Below, one piece after another: positions 1 through 9,293 of a stretch of DNA of 64,000 bases. Under the pieces are notes generated by a model. The model was not told the origin of the DNA, made no database searches, and worked only from the letters and a program-made list of their open reading frames with translations. The stretch comes from an alpha proteobacterium U9-1i. Its GTDB lineage: Bacteria > Pseudomonadota > Alphaproteobacteria > Caulobacterales > Aquidulcibacteraceae. The stretch spans positions 277,808-341,807 of the forward strand of contig BBSY01000001.1 in assembly GCA_000974665.1 (NCBI GenBank), read 5' to 3'. How positions within the stretch are numbered: the stretch's first letter is position 1; each line of letters opens with the position of its first letter. The translations under genes were made by a program, and so were the position numbers.

Positions 1-252
1 TTGGACCAAGGTATAGGTAGGGCTGGGCGCCTCCTCGTCCCGTCCCGTCCAGGCGGAGATGGCGCCGCGCGCCAAAGTGGTTTTGCCCGCGCCGAGGCCG
101 CCCGAAAGGCAAACGACATCCCCCACCGACAGGTGCGCGCCGAGGCGCGCGCCCAAGGCTTCGGTCGCCGCCGCGTCGACCAGCAAAATCTCGTGCGAAT
201 CAAGGATGACAGTACCGCTCACGGGGCCGGATGCTGCGACAGGCGAACGCAT
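1..252 (-). CDS. tsaE: TsaE, tRNA threonylcarbamoyladenosine biosynthesis ATPase (partial, C-terminus outside window)
   Basis: N-terminal part of TsaE, the small ATPase that works with TsaB and TsaD to make t6A at position 37 of ANN-decoding tRNAs in the cytoplasm. Translating the minus strand gives the P-loop 'GGLGAGKTTLARG' and then 'SPTYTLVQ', the two family hallmarks in the usual order. The gene runs off the left edge after this second motif, so about half the protein is missing. The ATG at 252 gives an 84-residue fragment. A GTG at 222 is also possible, and neither has a clear Shine-Dalgarno. It is divergent from the ferredoxin reductase that starts at 328. Confidence 0.88.
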   Translation of the reverse strand, partial: MRSPVAASGPVSGTVILDSHEILLVDAAATEALGARLGAHLSVGDVVCLSGGLGAGKTTLARGAISAWTGRDEEAPSPTYTLVQ

Positions 253-327
253 GCTTCAAGGCCGCCCCAGCACACGCGCTAGCTTGCGCGGCGGCGAAAC
301 TGACGCCAAACACAAACCGCTGTGATT

Positions 328-1584
328 ATGGACGAAATCCGACGCGTCATCATTATCGGCGCCGGCCAAGCCGGCGGCGAGACGGCGCAGCGCCTGCGCC
401 AAGGCGGATTTACGGGCGAGATCACGTTGATCGGCGAAGAGCCGCACGCGCCCTATCAGCGTCCGCCGCTGTCGAAGCAATACCTTTCCGGCGAACTGCC
501 GATGGAGCGCGTGCTGCTGCGCCCGCCTGAAGTTTACACCCACGAAAACATAGCCTGGCTGAAATCAACACGCGCGGTTTGGATCGACCGGACCAACCGT
601 CGTGTGCGCCTCGAGGGCGGGCGCGAGCTGTCATACGACGCGCTCGTGCTGGCGACTGGCGCGCGCCCGCGCAAGCTACCGCTTGCAGGCGCCGATCTCG
701 CGGGCGTGCACGTGCTGCGCACGGCCGGCGACGTCGACGCCATGCGCGCCGCGTTCGTTCCGGGCGCCAAGCTCGTGGTTGTCGGCGCCGGCTATATCGG
801 CCTTGAAGTCACGGCTGTGGCCCGCAAGCTCGGGCTCGACGTCACCGTTGTCGAAAGCGCCGTGCGGCCCTTGGCGCGCGTCACTAGCCCGGAAATGGCG
901 GGCTTCTTCCTCGACGAGCATACCTCCAAGGGCGTGCGTTTCGTGCTCGGAGGACAATGCGCCCTGATCAAAGGCGTCGACCGCGTACGCGGCGTTGGCC
1001 TTGACGATGGGCAGGAGGTCGCCGCCGATATCGTGATCGCCGGCATCGGCGTAACGCCGGATGTGGCGCTTGCCCAGCACTCGGGGCTGACCATTGGCAA
1101 CGGCATCGTCACAGATCGCCAATGCCGCACCTCCGATCCCGCGATCTTCGCCATCGGCGACTGCGCAAGCCGGCCGATGGTGCATTACGACAATCGGGTC
1201 GAGCGGCTTGAAAGCGTGCACAACGCCATCGAAGGCGCGAAGATCGCTGCGGCAACCATCCTCGGCCAGGCGCCTCCCGCGGAGGAAACCCCCTGGTTCT
1301 GGTCCGATCAGTATGATTTGAAGCTTCAGATCGCCGGATTGTTCGGCGGCTATGATCACACCGTCTTGCGCGGGAGCATGGCCGATCGCGCATTCGCGAT
1401 GTTCTATTACAAGGGCGAGCGGCTGATCGCAGTCGATGCGATCAACAAGCCCGCCGAGTTTTTGGGGACGAAGATGCTCATCGCAAAGGGCCTCTCGATC
1501 GCACCGGATATCTTGGCCGATGCGTCACGTCCGATGAAGGAACTCGTCGCCGAAGCACAAAAAACCGCATCGCAGAAGACCTGA
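328..1584 (+). CDS. FAD-dependent ferredoxin/rubredoxin reductase
   Basis: Flavoprotein of about 418 residues that passes electrons from NAD(P)H to a small iron-sulfur protein. It resembles putidaredoxin-reductase and BphA4-type enzymes. The N-terminal FAD site is GAGQAGGE (about residue 11), followed by the family stretch 'YQRPPLSK'. A second Rossmann motif, VVVGAGYIGLE, binds the nicotinamide cofactor, and 'FAIGDCA' binds the flavin near residue 275. The C-terminal domain is the reductase dimerisation type. The ATG at 328 is preferred over an in-frame GTG at 322. The 2Fe-2S ferredoxin begins 6 nt after the stop, so the two form a reductase/ferredoxin pair. The terminal acceptor (P450, oxygenase or other) is not encoded here. 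Confidence 0.93.
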   Translation: MDEIRRVIIIGAGQAGGETAQRLRQGGFTGEITLIGEEPHAPYQRPPLSKQYLSGELPMERVLLRPPEVYTHENIAWLKSTRAVWIDRTNRRVRLEGGRELSYDALVLATGARPRKLPLAGADLAGVHVLRTAGDVDAMRAAFVPGAKLVVVGAGYIGLEVTAVARKLGLDVTVVESAVRPLARVTSPEMAGFFLDEHTSKGVRFVLGGQCALIKGVDRVRGVGLDDGQEVAADIVIAGIGVTPDVALAQHSGLTIGNGIVTDRQCRTSDPAIFAIGDCASRPMVHYDNRVERLESVHNAIEGAKIAAATILGQAPPAEETPWFWSDQYDLKLQIAGLFGGYDHTVLRGSMADRAFAMFYYKGERLIAVDAINKPAEFLGTKMLIAKGLSIAPDILADASRPMKELVAEAQKTASQKT

Positions 1585-1590
1585 GGGGCC

Positions 1591-1911
1591 ATGGCGAAGA
1601 TCACGTACATCGAAGCGAGCGGCAAAGAGCACGTCATCGACGCGCCGAACGGCCAAACGGTGATGGAAGCGGCGGTGAAGCACGCCGTGCCGGGCATCGA
1701 CGCAGATTGCGGCGGCGCCTGCGCGTGCGCCACATGCCACGTGTATGTCGATCCGGATTGGCTCGGCAAGACTGGCGAACCCGGCAGTATGGAGCAATCC
1801 ATGCTGGACTTCGCCAATGACGTGGAAACCAATTCGCGGCTTTCGTGTCAGATCAAGGTGAGCGACGCGCTTGACGGCCTGGTGGTGCGTCTGCCGAAGA
1901 GCCAGCACTAG
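1591..1911 (+). CDS. Adrenodoxin-type 2Fe-2S ferredoxin
   Basis: 106-residue ferredoxin of the adrenodoxin/putidaredoxin group. The four cluster cysteines are C40, C46, C49 and C86, in the C-x5-C-x2-C...C spacing of this group; an extra Cys at position 44 is not part of that pattern. Length is normal. It follows the reductase by 6 nt and should be its redox partner, handing single electrons to an oxygenase, a P450 or Fe-S cluster assembly. A role in Fe-S assembly is possible from the family but not indicated by the neighbours. Confidence 0.93.
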   Translation: MAKITYIEASGKEHVIDAPNGQTVMEAAVKHAVPGIDADCGGACACATCHVYVDPDWLGKTGEPGSMEQSMLDFANDVETNSRLSCQIKVSDALDGLVVRLPKSQH

Positions 1912-1992
1912 CAATCTGAACGGCGGCCCGTCCCTTTTGGCTTGCGCCCGAAGTTTCACTTCGTAACACTCCTCAGCAACGAGGAGATCGGC

Positions 1993-3387
1993 ATGAGATG
2001 GGCTTTTGCGGGCGTTGCGGCGTTCGCATGCATGTTTGCGCAGGCGCACGCGCAGGACCTGACACCGGACCGCACCGCGTTTCGCGCCATCTACGAAGAG
2101 CTGGTCGAGATCGACACTTCGCCGACCAACGGCAATTGCACGCGCGCCGCCGAGGCGATGGCGGTGCATCTGCGCAATGCAGGCTTTGCCGAGAACGATG
2201 TTCACGTGATCGTGCCAGAAGGCCGGCCTGATGACGGCAATCTTGTCGCGACATTGCGCGGCACGTCACGGCAGCGGGCGATTTTGTTGCTGGCGCACAT
2301 CGACGTTGTCGACGCACGACGCGAGGATTGGGAGCGCGACCCGTTCACGCTGGTTGAGGAGAATGGCTTCTTTTACGGCCGCGGTACGGCGGATGACAAA
2401 GCGATGGCGGCGGTGTGGGTCGATCTCATGGTGCGTATGCGGCGCGAGAACGCGCGCCCGCGGCGCACCATCCGCATGGCGCTGACGTGCGGCGAAGAGA
2501 CCTCGAACCGGATCAATGGCGTCGACTACATTCTACAAAATCGCCGCGAATTGATCGCCGCCGACTTCGCCATCAATGAAGGCGCTGGCGGCACTTTGAG
2601 CGAGAACGGCACGCCGGTTGTGTTCAACGTGCAAGCGGGTGAGAAAATCCATCAAGTCTACACACTGGAAGTGACGAACCCCGGCGGCCATTCCTCACGC
2701 CCAGTGCCGGACAATGCGATCTATCGTTTGAGCCAAGGCCTGGAGCGCCTCTCGCAGCACGCCTTCCCAACGGAAGTCACGCCAGTAACGCGCACCTTCT
2801 TTGAACGCATGGCGCCGATGGTTGGCGGGGAGCAGAGCCTCGCCATGGCGGCGCTGGCGCGGAACCCAAACGACGCCGCTGCGGCCGCTACGCTTTCGCG
2901 TGATCCGAGCTACAATGCGATGTTGCGCACCACGTGCGTCGCCACGCAACTTGAAGCCGGCCACGCTCCCAACGCGCTGCCGCAACGCGCGCGCGCCACA
3001 CTCTCCTGCCGCGTCATGCAAGGCACGACGCCGGAACAAGTCCAAGAGGCGCTCCGCCAAGTTATGGCCGATCCGCAGATTGACGTGCAGATCGTGCGCC
3101 GCCGCGAAGGTTCGCAGGCGCCGCAACTGACGCGAGAGATCATGGGCCCGATCGAGCGCCACGTTGAGCGCATGTGGCCTGGCACACCGATCGTGCCGAC
3201 AATGACCGTAGGCGCCACGGATGGGCGTTTCCTCAACACTGCGGGAATTCCCACCTACGGCGTCAGCGGTATGTTTTCCACACCGGGCGAGACCAACGCT
3301 CACGGACTCAACGAAAAAATTCGTGTCCAATCATTGTACGAAGGCCGCGATTTCCTTGAGGCGATCGTCCGCGACTATGCGCGCTAA
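1993..3387 (+). CDS. Secreted M20-family metallopeptidase
   Basis: 464-residue zinc peptidase of the M20 (ArgE/DapE/carboxypeptidase G2) family. A Sec signal peptide ends around 'AQAHA|QDL' (residue 20), so it is exported to the periplasm. The metal site is intact: H102 and D104 in 'AHIDVVD', the DD pair at 134-135 in 'GRGTADDKA', and the EE pair at 168-169 in 'CGEET'. An internal dimerisation domain follows. The ATG at 1993 is chosen because GAGGAG lies at 1981-1986. An upstream in-frame start at 1942 would bury the signal peptide. Substrate is unknown; family members cleave peptides or acyl-amino acids. Confidence 0.9.
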   Translation: MRWAFAGVAAFACMFAQAHAQDLTPDRTAFRAIYEELVEIDTSPTNGNCTRAAEAMAVHLRNAGFAENDVHVIVPEGRPDDGNLVATLRGTSRQRAILLLAHIDVVDARREDWERDPFTLVEENGFFYGRGTADDKAMAAVWVDLMVRMRRENARPRRTIRMALTCGEETSNRINGVDYILQNRRELIAADFAINEGAGGTLSENGTPVVFNVQAGEKIHQVYTLEVTNPGGHSSRPVPDNAIYRLSQGLERLSQHAFPTEVTPVTRTFFERMAPMVGGEQSLAMAALARNPNDAAAAATLSRDPSYNAMLRTTCVATQLEAGHAPNALPQRARATLSCRVMQGTTPEQVQEALRQVMADPQIDVQIVRRREGSQAPQLTREIMGPIERHVERMWPGTPIVPTMTVGATDGRFLNTAGIPTYGVSGMFSTPGETNAHGLNEKIRVQSLYEGRDFLEAIVRDYAR

Positions 3388-3653
3388 GCTCTCTTCCGAC
3401 GGAGCGTCCGCAAGTTCGGCGTACGAAAAGCACGGCAAAACAAGGAATTGAAGCGCCGACGCACTCACGCGCGCGCAAGCGGATGCAACGAGCACCCTCT
3501 GCGCGCCACGCGGCGAGTTTGAACGGCTCGCCGGCGCGGACATCACACCGGGCCAATACGATTGCCGCACGAGCTCGCGCGGGGGCTACGTCTATTCGTT
3601 GGATTTCAGCGCGCATGCCAGATCGAGGAACGCGCGGTCGTCGAGCGGTGCTC
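3388..3653 (+). other. Intergenic stretch with an orphan coding-like reading frame
   Basis: No complete gene is visible between the M20 peptidase and the end of divL. From 3452 to past the divL stop, one plus-strand frame is open with codon use like the neighbouring genes and reads sensibly, including 'GEFERLAGADITPGQYDCR' and 'GGYVYSLDF'. It has no start codon after the TGA at 3449-3451. The same frame upstream begins at an ATG (3377) overlapping the M20 stop. This may be the remnant of a small secreted protein gene, or chance in high-GC DNA. I cannot assign a family with confidence. Confidence 0.25.
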
Positions 3654-6083
3654 TTAAGCGGCCTTGCGGTTCGGCGGAACTGGCGGCGGGCCAGCCTGCG
3701 GCGCTTGGATCGGCAGATGGCACGTCACCGTGACGCCGCGCCCCGGCTCGCTCGCGAGCGCGACCCAGCCGCCATGCATCTCGATGAACGAGCGCACAAG
3801 CGCGAGGCCTAAGCCCGCACCGCGTCGATCGCCGGACTGAAAGGCGTCGAACGCACGCGCTTGCGCATCGAACGGCATTCCCTTCCCGGTATCCTCCACC
3901 CACAGCCGCACGACGCCATCGAGCCGTTCGGCGCCGACGACGATGGTGTCGCCGCGTTCGGTGTGCCGGAGAGCGTTTGACAGCAGGTTCACGATCACTT
4001 GCGTGAGGCGGTTATGATCGGCCTCGATCTCACCAATCTTCGGATCGCACTTGATCTTGATCGGCACTTCAGTGTCGCGGGCCTTTGACGCCGCCATCTG
4101 CACGCTCTCCGTGAGCGTTTCATAAAGATCGACGGGCGCCAGATCGAGCGTGACATTCCCCGCCTCAACCATCGCGACGTCGAGAATGTTGTCGATCAGC
4201 TTCGTGAGGTTGCTTGACGCTTCGATGATCGCACCGGTTTGCTCGACCTGACGATCGTTCAGCGGGCCGAACAGACGATGATGCAGCATCTCTGCATTGC
4301 CATGAATCGCCTGTAGCGGATTGCGCAGCTGATAGCTCACGTTCTCGACGAATTGCGTTTTCAGGCGATCGGCGGTTTCGAACGCTTCAGCGCGTTCGCG
4401 CAGAGCCTCCTCGACGCGGCGATCGGCGGTGATGTCCTGGAACGCGACGAGCGTTGCGCCATCCGGCAGCGGCCGCGTCAAGAGCTTCAGGACCGTTTCG
4501 TCAGAGCGCCGCATTTCGCCGCGATATTCGGTACGCGCCTCGGGCGAAGGATCGGTGATGCGCGCACGCACGCGCGCCCATTCGGCGCGATCGTGGAAGA
4601 GCGGCTGGCACAGCTCCACCACGCGGTCGAACGGCATCTCGTTCTCGAGCAGCGCCGCGTCGAGCTTCCACATCGTCGCGTACGCGGCGTTCGACAGCTT
4701 CAAGCGCCCGTCGAGACCGAACACGACAACCGCCTCGTGCAATTTGTCGAGCGCGGCCTTTTGGGTTTGCAGCAGCGCGTTGTACTGGCTCTTCAGCGTC
4801 AATTCGTTGGTGATGTCGGAGAACACCAAGAGTAAGCCGCCGCCAGGATGACGCTGGCGGGCGATACGCAACGTGCGCCCGTCGGGCACCACCCAAAGCG
4901 CTTCCGGCAGCTCCGCCACTTCCTGGTAGAGCGCCAATTCGCCGGCGCGCCATTCGGCGTAGTTTGCGTGCGCGGGAAGCTTGCGCTTCTCTTTCAAATA
5001 GTCGAGCCACGCGGCATGCGACGGGCGATCCTGTAAGAAGCCCGCGTCAAGACCCCAGGTTTCCTCGAACGCGCGATTGAAGAACACCAAGCGCTTTTGC
5101 GCGTCAAACACAGCCACGCCTTCTGCGAGACAATTCAGCGTCTCATCATGCGCGCGTTGTTGCTTGGCGATTTGCTCGCGCGCCTGTTCGGCGTCGGTGA
5201 CATCGATCGCCACCCCAGCAGCGCCGCCCGCCACCGGGCTCATTTGAACCTTCAGTGTGCGCAATTGCCCGCCGACGACGGCAGAACGCGTTTCGCTGAT
5301 GACCTCACCGGTTTCAATGGCTTTCGCAGCCATTTCGATCGCGGCTTGGTCGAGTTGCAAGTTGCGCTGCAAGGCTTGATCGAGCGCCTTGGCTTCGAGC
5401 GCGCGCAGGTATTCCGGGTTGGCCCATTCAAGCTTGAGCGCACCCGACACGCGCCAAGCCATGAACGGCGCTTCGTTCAGAATTTCCAAGAACGCCGCCG
5501 GATCGCGGGCGATCACCTGGCGCGCTTCCTCGATGCGGCCGCGCGCGCCGCCCTCTTCGACGCCGCGCACGCTGGCGTCCAGGATCCACACCACAGCGCG
5601 CGCGCCGGCTGTGCGGCCATCGACTTCGACGAACACGCCGTCCGGCGTCGAGATCGTGTGCGAAAACGGCGCGCCTTCTTGGCGCAGACGCTTCAGAGCC
5701 GGCGACAAGCGCGCGGCGCCGCCGGTGGCGTCACGCGCTTCAAACAGCGAGAGACCCTGCAGGATGCGCACGGCGGGCTCCGCCGCCACGGCTGAATCGG
5801 AAAAGCGCAGCAAGCTCGCAAGCGCCAGCGGTGAGCCGTAGATTTTCGGCGCGCCCCATTCGCCAGCGTCGCCGCCATCTTCCCAAATCAGCACGACGCC
5901 GGGATGCGAGCCGAAGATCGCGTCGGCGCGCGAGATCGTGTCCTCGAGCTCGCGATTGCGCTTCTTCCACGCCTCAACGCCGCCGCGCGCACCATCGGTG
6001 ACGCGCAACGCCCAGAGAAGCGAAGCCAAGCCCAACGCGGCCGAGCCGCCCGCAACAACTAAGGCTGCGAATCCGCTCTCCAA
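3654..6083 (-). CDS. divL: DivL-type tyrosine pseudo-histidine kinase with PAS domains
   Basis: 809-residue membrane-anchored sensor-kinase homologue. One N-terminal membrane helix (about residues 5-27) is followed by a region with at least three PAS-like modules (about 195-560), a DHp helix pair and an ATPase domain with an N-box near 'NLLSNALRHT', 'VEDTGKGMP' and 'GAGLGLALV'. The phosphoacceptor position reads 'NVSYQLRNPL', with Tyr584 where kinases have His. This substitution is the hallmark of DivL, which in Caulobacter controls the CckA-CtrA cell-cycle phosphorelay at the pole. The start is TTG at 6083, as an in-frame stop lies just upstream; GGAG abuts it. A CtrA-type motif lies about 105 nt upstream. 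Confidence 0.93.
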   Translation of the reverse strand: MESGFAALVVAGGSAALGLASLLWALRVTDGARGGVEAWKKRNRELEDTISRADAIFGSHPGVVLIWEDGGDAGEWGAPKIYGSPLALASLLRFSDSAVAAEPAVRILQGLSLFEARDATGGAARLSPALKRLRQEGAPFSHTISTPDGVFVEVDGRTAGARAVVWILDASVRGVEEGGARGRIEEARQVIARDPAAFLEILNEAPFMAWRVSGALKLEWANPEYLRALEAKALDQALQRNLQLDQAAIEMAAKAIETGEVISETRSAVVGGQLRTLKVQMSPVAGGAAGVAIDVTDAEQAREQIAKQQRAHDETLNCLAEGVAVFDAQKRLVFFNRAFEETWGLDAGFLQDRPSHAAWLDYLKEKRKLPAHANYAEWRAGELALYQEVAELPEALWVVPDGRTLRIARQRHPGGGLLLVFSDITNELTLKSQYNALLQTQKAALDKLHEAVVVFGLDGRLKLSNAAYATMWKLDAALLENEMPFDRVVELCQPLFHDRAEWARVRARITDPSPEARTEYRGEMRRSDETVLKLLTRPLPDGATLVAFQDITADRRVEEALRERAEAFETADRLKTQFVENVSYQLRNPLQAIHGNAEMLHHRLFGPLNDRQVEQTGAIIEASSNLTKLIDNILDVAMVEAGNVTLDLAPVDLYETLTESVQMAASKARDTEVPIKIKCDPKIGEIEADHNRLTQVIVNLLSNALRHTERGDTIVVGAERLDGVVRLWVEDTGKGMPFDAQARAFDAFQSGDRRGAGLGLALVRSFIEMHGGWVALASEPGRGVTVTCHLPIQAPQAGPPPVPPNRKAA

Positions 6084-6187
6084 CTCCGACCCCTATTCAT
6101 CCGACGGCGAAACGAATCGCCACTGCCCCGAGGGCTATCTTCACGCAGCCGCACGCTGATTAAAACGCGCGCAACTGCCGCAAAGGC

Positions 6188-6202
6188 TTAACAACGGCTT
6201 AA
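6188..6202 (-). promoter_or_regulatory. CtrA-type box upstream of divL
   Basis: Exact TTAA-N7-TTAA: TTAA at 6188-6191, seven bases, TTAA at 6199-6202. This is the full CtrA recognition motif of alphaproteobacteria. It sits 105-119 nt upstream of the divL TTG start. More TTAA half-sites lie at 6160, 6219 and 6242, and a GANTC (CcrM methylation) site at 6114-6118. The TonB-like gene reads towards divL on the same strand, so the site could serve divL only. Binding is inferred. Confidence 0.65.
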
Positions 6203-6266
6203 ATAGATTTACGCGCGGTTAAGTTAGCAATTTTCAATGTGTTAACCGCAGCGGCGGGCTCGGCAT

Positions 6267-6947
6267 TCAGGCGCTCTTGCGCAACTTCTCCACAGCGTCG
6301 CCGGCCGCCTTGAGCGCCGGGCGCAACGTCTTGGCCTTTCGACCACGATCCTTGAGGCGCGCGGCGCCGGCGATGCGGAACACGAACGGCATCCGGAAGC
6401 TCGCGCCGAAGCGCGGGTGTACGTCAGGTTTGGGCACGAATTTGGCGTGGCTCATGGCTTCGCGCGCGGCTTCGTAGAAGACGTCGGAGGGCCAGGCGTC
6501 CACGCAATGCACGTTCTTGGCCTGCCCCTCCGCGTTAATCTCGAAATCCACCACCGCGTAGCCCTCGACGCCCAACCGCCGCGCGAGCTTCGGATACCGC
6601 GCGTGCAGGTGCCCGACGACGTCCCACGGCATGTCAGCTTCACTCTCGCTTTCGCTAACGCGCCACACCACGCAACACGGGCCCGACGGCAGGCCTTGCT
6701 TCATGCGTTGCACCTCGCGCCACGCCGCGCGGCGTTCGCGCAGGAAATCCGCGAAATTCACGCCCACCAGCACGACAATCAGCACGACAGCGCCGGAAAC
6801 AAAAAGGGAAACGCCGCCCTGCCAGCCGGCAGTGCGCAACGCCGTGGTGATGGCGACATGAACGATCGCCACGACGCCGAACAAGGCCGCGTAAAACAGT
6901 GCCCGCAACGTGAAGGTCGACACGGTGCGTGTGGCGGAAACGAGCAT
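6267..6947 (-). CDS. TonB C-terminal-domain membrane protein
   Basis: 226-residue protein. Two hydrophobic helices near the N-terminus (about residues 10-35 and 42-65) are followed by a soluble domain containing 'GYAVVDFEINAEGQ', which matches the TonB C-terminal fold (TonB_C), and a basic tail. TonB couples proton motive force to outer-membrane receptors through this domain. There is no proline-rich periplasmic spacer and there are two helices instead of one, so this is a TonB-like protein rather than a canonical TonB; no ExbB or ExbD is adjacent. The ATG at 6947 places the first helix near the N-terminus. It is 70 nt downstream of chrA on the same strand. Confidence 0.7.
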   Translation of the reverse strand: MLVSATRTVSTFTLRALFYAALFGVVAIVHVAITTALRTAGWQGGVSLFVSGAVVLIVVLVGVNFADFLRERRAAWREVQRMKQGLPSGPCCVVWRVSESESEADMPWDVVGHLHARYPKLARRLGVEGYAVVDFEINAEGQAKNVHCVDAWPSDVFYEAAREAMSHAKFVPKPDVHPRFGASFRMPFVFRIAGAARLKDRGRKAKTLRPALKAAGDAVEKLRKSA

Positions 6948-7017
6948 CAAGGTCCCCGGAGAGGAGCGCGTTTCTAGCGTCCAGCGCCGGGGCCGGCAAT
7001 GCACAGCAAGCTGTGGA

Positions 7018-8295
7018 TTAAAGCGCGGTCAGCGCCCAACCCGCAGCTGCGCACATGAGGACCACCAACGCCGCGTTTGCCTTGAACCGGATCAGAGCGA
7101 CCGCCGCCACGAACGCGATCGCGGTTGCGGCGACATCGAACGAGGCCAGCGCCGGCAGGTGCAGCGCGCGCCCCCACGGCGTGTCGAAATTGGTCGTTTG
7201 CGTGAACAACACGTGTTGCGCAAACCAGAGCGCGAGGCTGGCGATGACGCCAAGCACAGCGGCGGTGACAGCACGCAACGCGCCCGCCGCGAAGCGATTA
7301 CGGCGCAGATGCTCCGCATAGGGCGCGCCGGCAAAAATCCATACGAACGAAGGCGCGAACGTGCACCAGCTTGCGAGCGCGGCGGCGGCGAGCGCAAGCC
7401 CAAGCCCCCCGCCCTGCGCTTGCCAACCGGCGATGAAGCCGACGAATTGATTCACGAGGATCAGCGGCCCGGGCGTTGTTTCCGCGAGCCCGAGGCCGTC
7501 GATCATCTGGCCAGGCGTGAGCCAGGCGTGCACGTCGACAGCCTGTTGTTGAAGATAGGCCAACACCGCGTAGGCGCCGCCGAACGTGACAAGCGCGAGT
7601 TGGCTGAACAACACGCTCACTGCACTCAAAACATGGTCCGGCCCCAAATACGCGATAACAATCGCCACCGGCGCCAACCACGCCGCGCCCCACACCAACG
7701 CAGCCTGCAACGCCCGCGCGGCGGACGGCGACGCACCCGGTTCGCCAGTGGCCGGCAAGGGCTTCGACACAATCGCGCCGAACAATCCGGCGGCGAGTAT
7801 GACCAACGTAAACGGCACGCCAAACACGTAAAGCGCCACGAACGCCAAAGCCGCGACGATCGCGTCGGCGCGTGCCTTCAGCGCGCGTTTGCCGATGCGC
7901 CACAAAGCATCGACGATGAACGCCACTACCGCTGCTTTCACGCCGTAGAACAAAGCGGCGACAATCGGCGTCTGGCCCTGTGTGACGTAGAGCCACGACA
8001 AGCCGAGCACGGTCAACGCGCCGGGCAACACGAACAAGGCGCCGGCGACAACGCCGCCGCGCACGCCGTGCAGGAGCCAGCCGACATAAGTCGCGAGCTG
8101 CTGCGCCTCAGGGCCCGGCAGCAACATGCAATAGTTCAGCGCGTGCAGATATCGCGCTTCATCGATCCATTTTTTCTCGTCGACGAAGATGCGGTGCATC
8201 AAGGCGATCTGCCCCGCCGGCCCGCCGAAGCCGAGGCAGCCGACCTTGAGGCTGGCGCGCGCGAGTTCGCCGAAGCTTGGGGTCGCTTCACTCAT
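7018..8295 (-). CDS. chrA: Chromate efflux transporter ChrA
   Basis: 425-residue inner-membrane transporter of the long-chain CHR family, which exports chromate using proton motive force. Both CHR halves are visible. The first has 'GCLGFGGPAGQIALM' near residue 20 and 'LPGPEAQQLATY' near 60. The second has 'FGGAYAVLAYLQQQ' and 'TPGPLILVNQFVGF'. About ten to twelve hydrophobic segments are present. It is the last gene of a four-gene unit and its ATG lies inside the 3' end of the SOD-rhodanese gene (8-nt overlap), so translational coupling is likely. Confidence 0.95.
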   Translation of the reverse strand: MSEATPSFGELARASLKVGCLGFGGPAGQIALMHRIFVDEKKWIDEARYLHALNYCMLLPGPEAQQLATYVGWLLHGVRGGVVAGALFVLPGALTVLGLSWLYVTQGQTPIVAALFYGVKAAVVAFIVDALWRIGKRALKARADAIVAALAFVALYVFGVPFTLVILAAGLFGAIVSKPLPATGEPGASPSAARALQAALVWGAAWLAPVAIVIAYLGPDHVLSAVSVLFSQLALVTFGGAYAVLAYLQQQAVDVHAWLTPGQMIDGLGLAETTPGPLILVNQFVGFIAGWQAQGGGLGLALAAAALASWCTFAPSFVWIFAGAPYAEHLRRNRFAAGALRAVTAAVLGVIASLALWFAQHVLFTQTTNFDTPWGRALHLPALASFDVAATAIAFVAAVALIRFKANAALVVLMCAAAGWALTAL

Positions 8296-9274
8296 GTGCG
8301 GCGTCGGGGCGCACGGCGGTTGGAAAAAGCTTCACAGGTCCCTCGATCGCCTTCCAGGCGGAGTGACCACCCGCCATGTATTGCGCTTCATACCCCGCCT
8401 TGCGCAGCTTTTCCGCCGTCTGGCATCCGATGTGAAATCCATAGACGCAGTAGGTGATGATTGGCGTATCTTTGGAGAACTCACCCATCCATTCGTCAAC
8501 GCGTTCGGGATCGCGCCAAACGGCGCCGTCCATGATGTCGCTCGCCCTGCTGCTATAGTGCCGCGGGCGCACGTCGATGATCTGCACCGGTGCTCCAGAT
8601 CGCAACATAGCGTTTACGTCATCCGCGCTGACTGACGGCAGGTCGGCGAATTCCTTCTGTTCGAGCGGCCTCGGCGGTCTGGTGGAAAGTGCGTCCTCGT
8701 ACCGTTCACGCACCGCGTTCCATTCTATGTTGCGCATGAACGCCGCGACATAGGCGGAGGCGTTGGGACCGAAATCGATATGAAAGGCGTGTTCAAACAT
8801 ATCGAGCGCGAGGATCGGGATGGCGCCCGCAATCGGCGGGCTCGTGTCAGTGACGCTTTGGTTGATGAGCCGGCCAAGGCGAGGAAGCCACGCCAGCAAA
8901 ACCCAGCCCGAACCGCCGGCCAGCGCCTCCGCCAAGGCGACAAACTGATTTCGCCAAAGATCCACCGAACCAAAATCACGCGAAAGCGCTTCTGCTAGCA
9001 GCGTTGGAAGGACGCGCCCATCGCCGCCTAGGCTTGCGAAGTACAGTTCGTGCAGCAGCGCCGAATTCAGCGCCGAAGCTTCTTCTTGCTTGAGCCGATG
9101 GATCATTTGAACGGAAGCAACGTTGAGCGCGGGCCCATCAAGCTCGGTCCAGATCGCATTCAAGCGCTTCACCGCGGCGCCATAATTGTTCTCGTAGTGA
9201 CTCTCGATCAGCCGCGGCGTGATGCCGTTAAGCGTCCAGGGGCGGCAGAACAAGGGCGCAATCTCGTAGCGCAT
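8288..9274 (-). CDS. Fe-superoxide dismutase fused to a rhodanese domain (ChrC-like)
   Basis: 328-residue fusion. Residues 1-200 are an Fe/Mn superoxide dismutase with all four metal ligands: H26 ('IESHYENN'), H75 ('SALLHELYF'), D158 and H162 ('LDMFEHAFH'). Residues 215-320 form a rhodanese domain, with 'IIDVRPRHY' and active-site Cys276 in 'TYCVYGFHIG'. SodB-like ChrC proteins are known in chromate clusters, where they remove superoxide formed during chromate reduction. The sulfurtransferase half may act in thiol repair or sulfur transfer (inference). The ATG at 9274 has GGAG upstream and begins the SOD fold correctly. It lies 19 nt after the cyclodeaminase gene and overlaps chrA. Confidence 0.9.
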   Translation of the reverse strand: MRYEIAPLFCRPWTLNGITPRLIESHYENNYGAAVKRLNAIWTELDGPALNVASVQMIHRLKQEEASALNSALLHELYFASLGGDGRVLPTLLAEALSRDFGSVDLWRNQFVALAEALAGGSGWVLLAWLPRLGRLINQSVTDTSPPIAGAIPILALDMFEHAFHIDFGPNASAYVAAFMRNIEWNAVRERYEDALSTRPPRPLEQKEFADLPSVSADDVNAMLRSGAPVQIIDVRPRHYSSRASDIMDGAVWRDPERVDEWMGEFSKDTPIITYCVYGFHIGCQTAEKLRKAGYEAQYMAGGHSAWKAIEGPVKLFPTAVRPDAAHE

Positions 9275-9293
9275 GCGGATCTCCGGGACGTTC

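Noticed and set aside
3449..3451. TGA read as selenocysteine
   Set aside because: No selenoprotein family match and no SECIS-like structure seen.
3331..3570. 79-residue minus-strand frame beside the divL end
   Set aside because: It overlaps the M20 C-terminus and has no start context or recognised motif.
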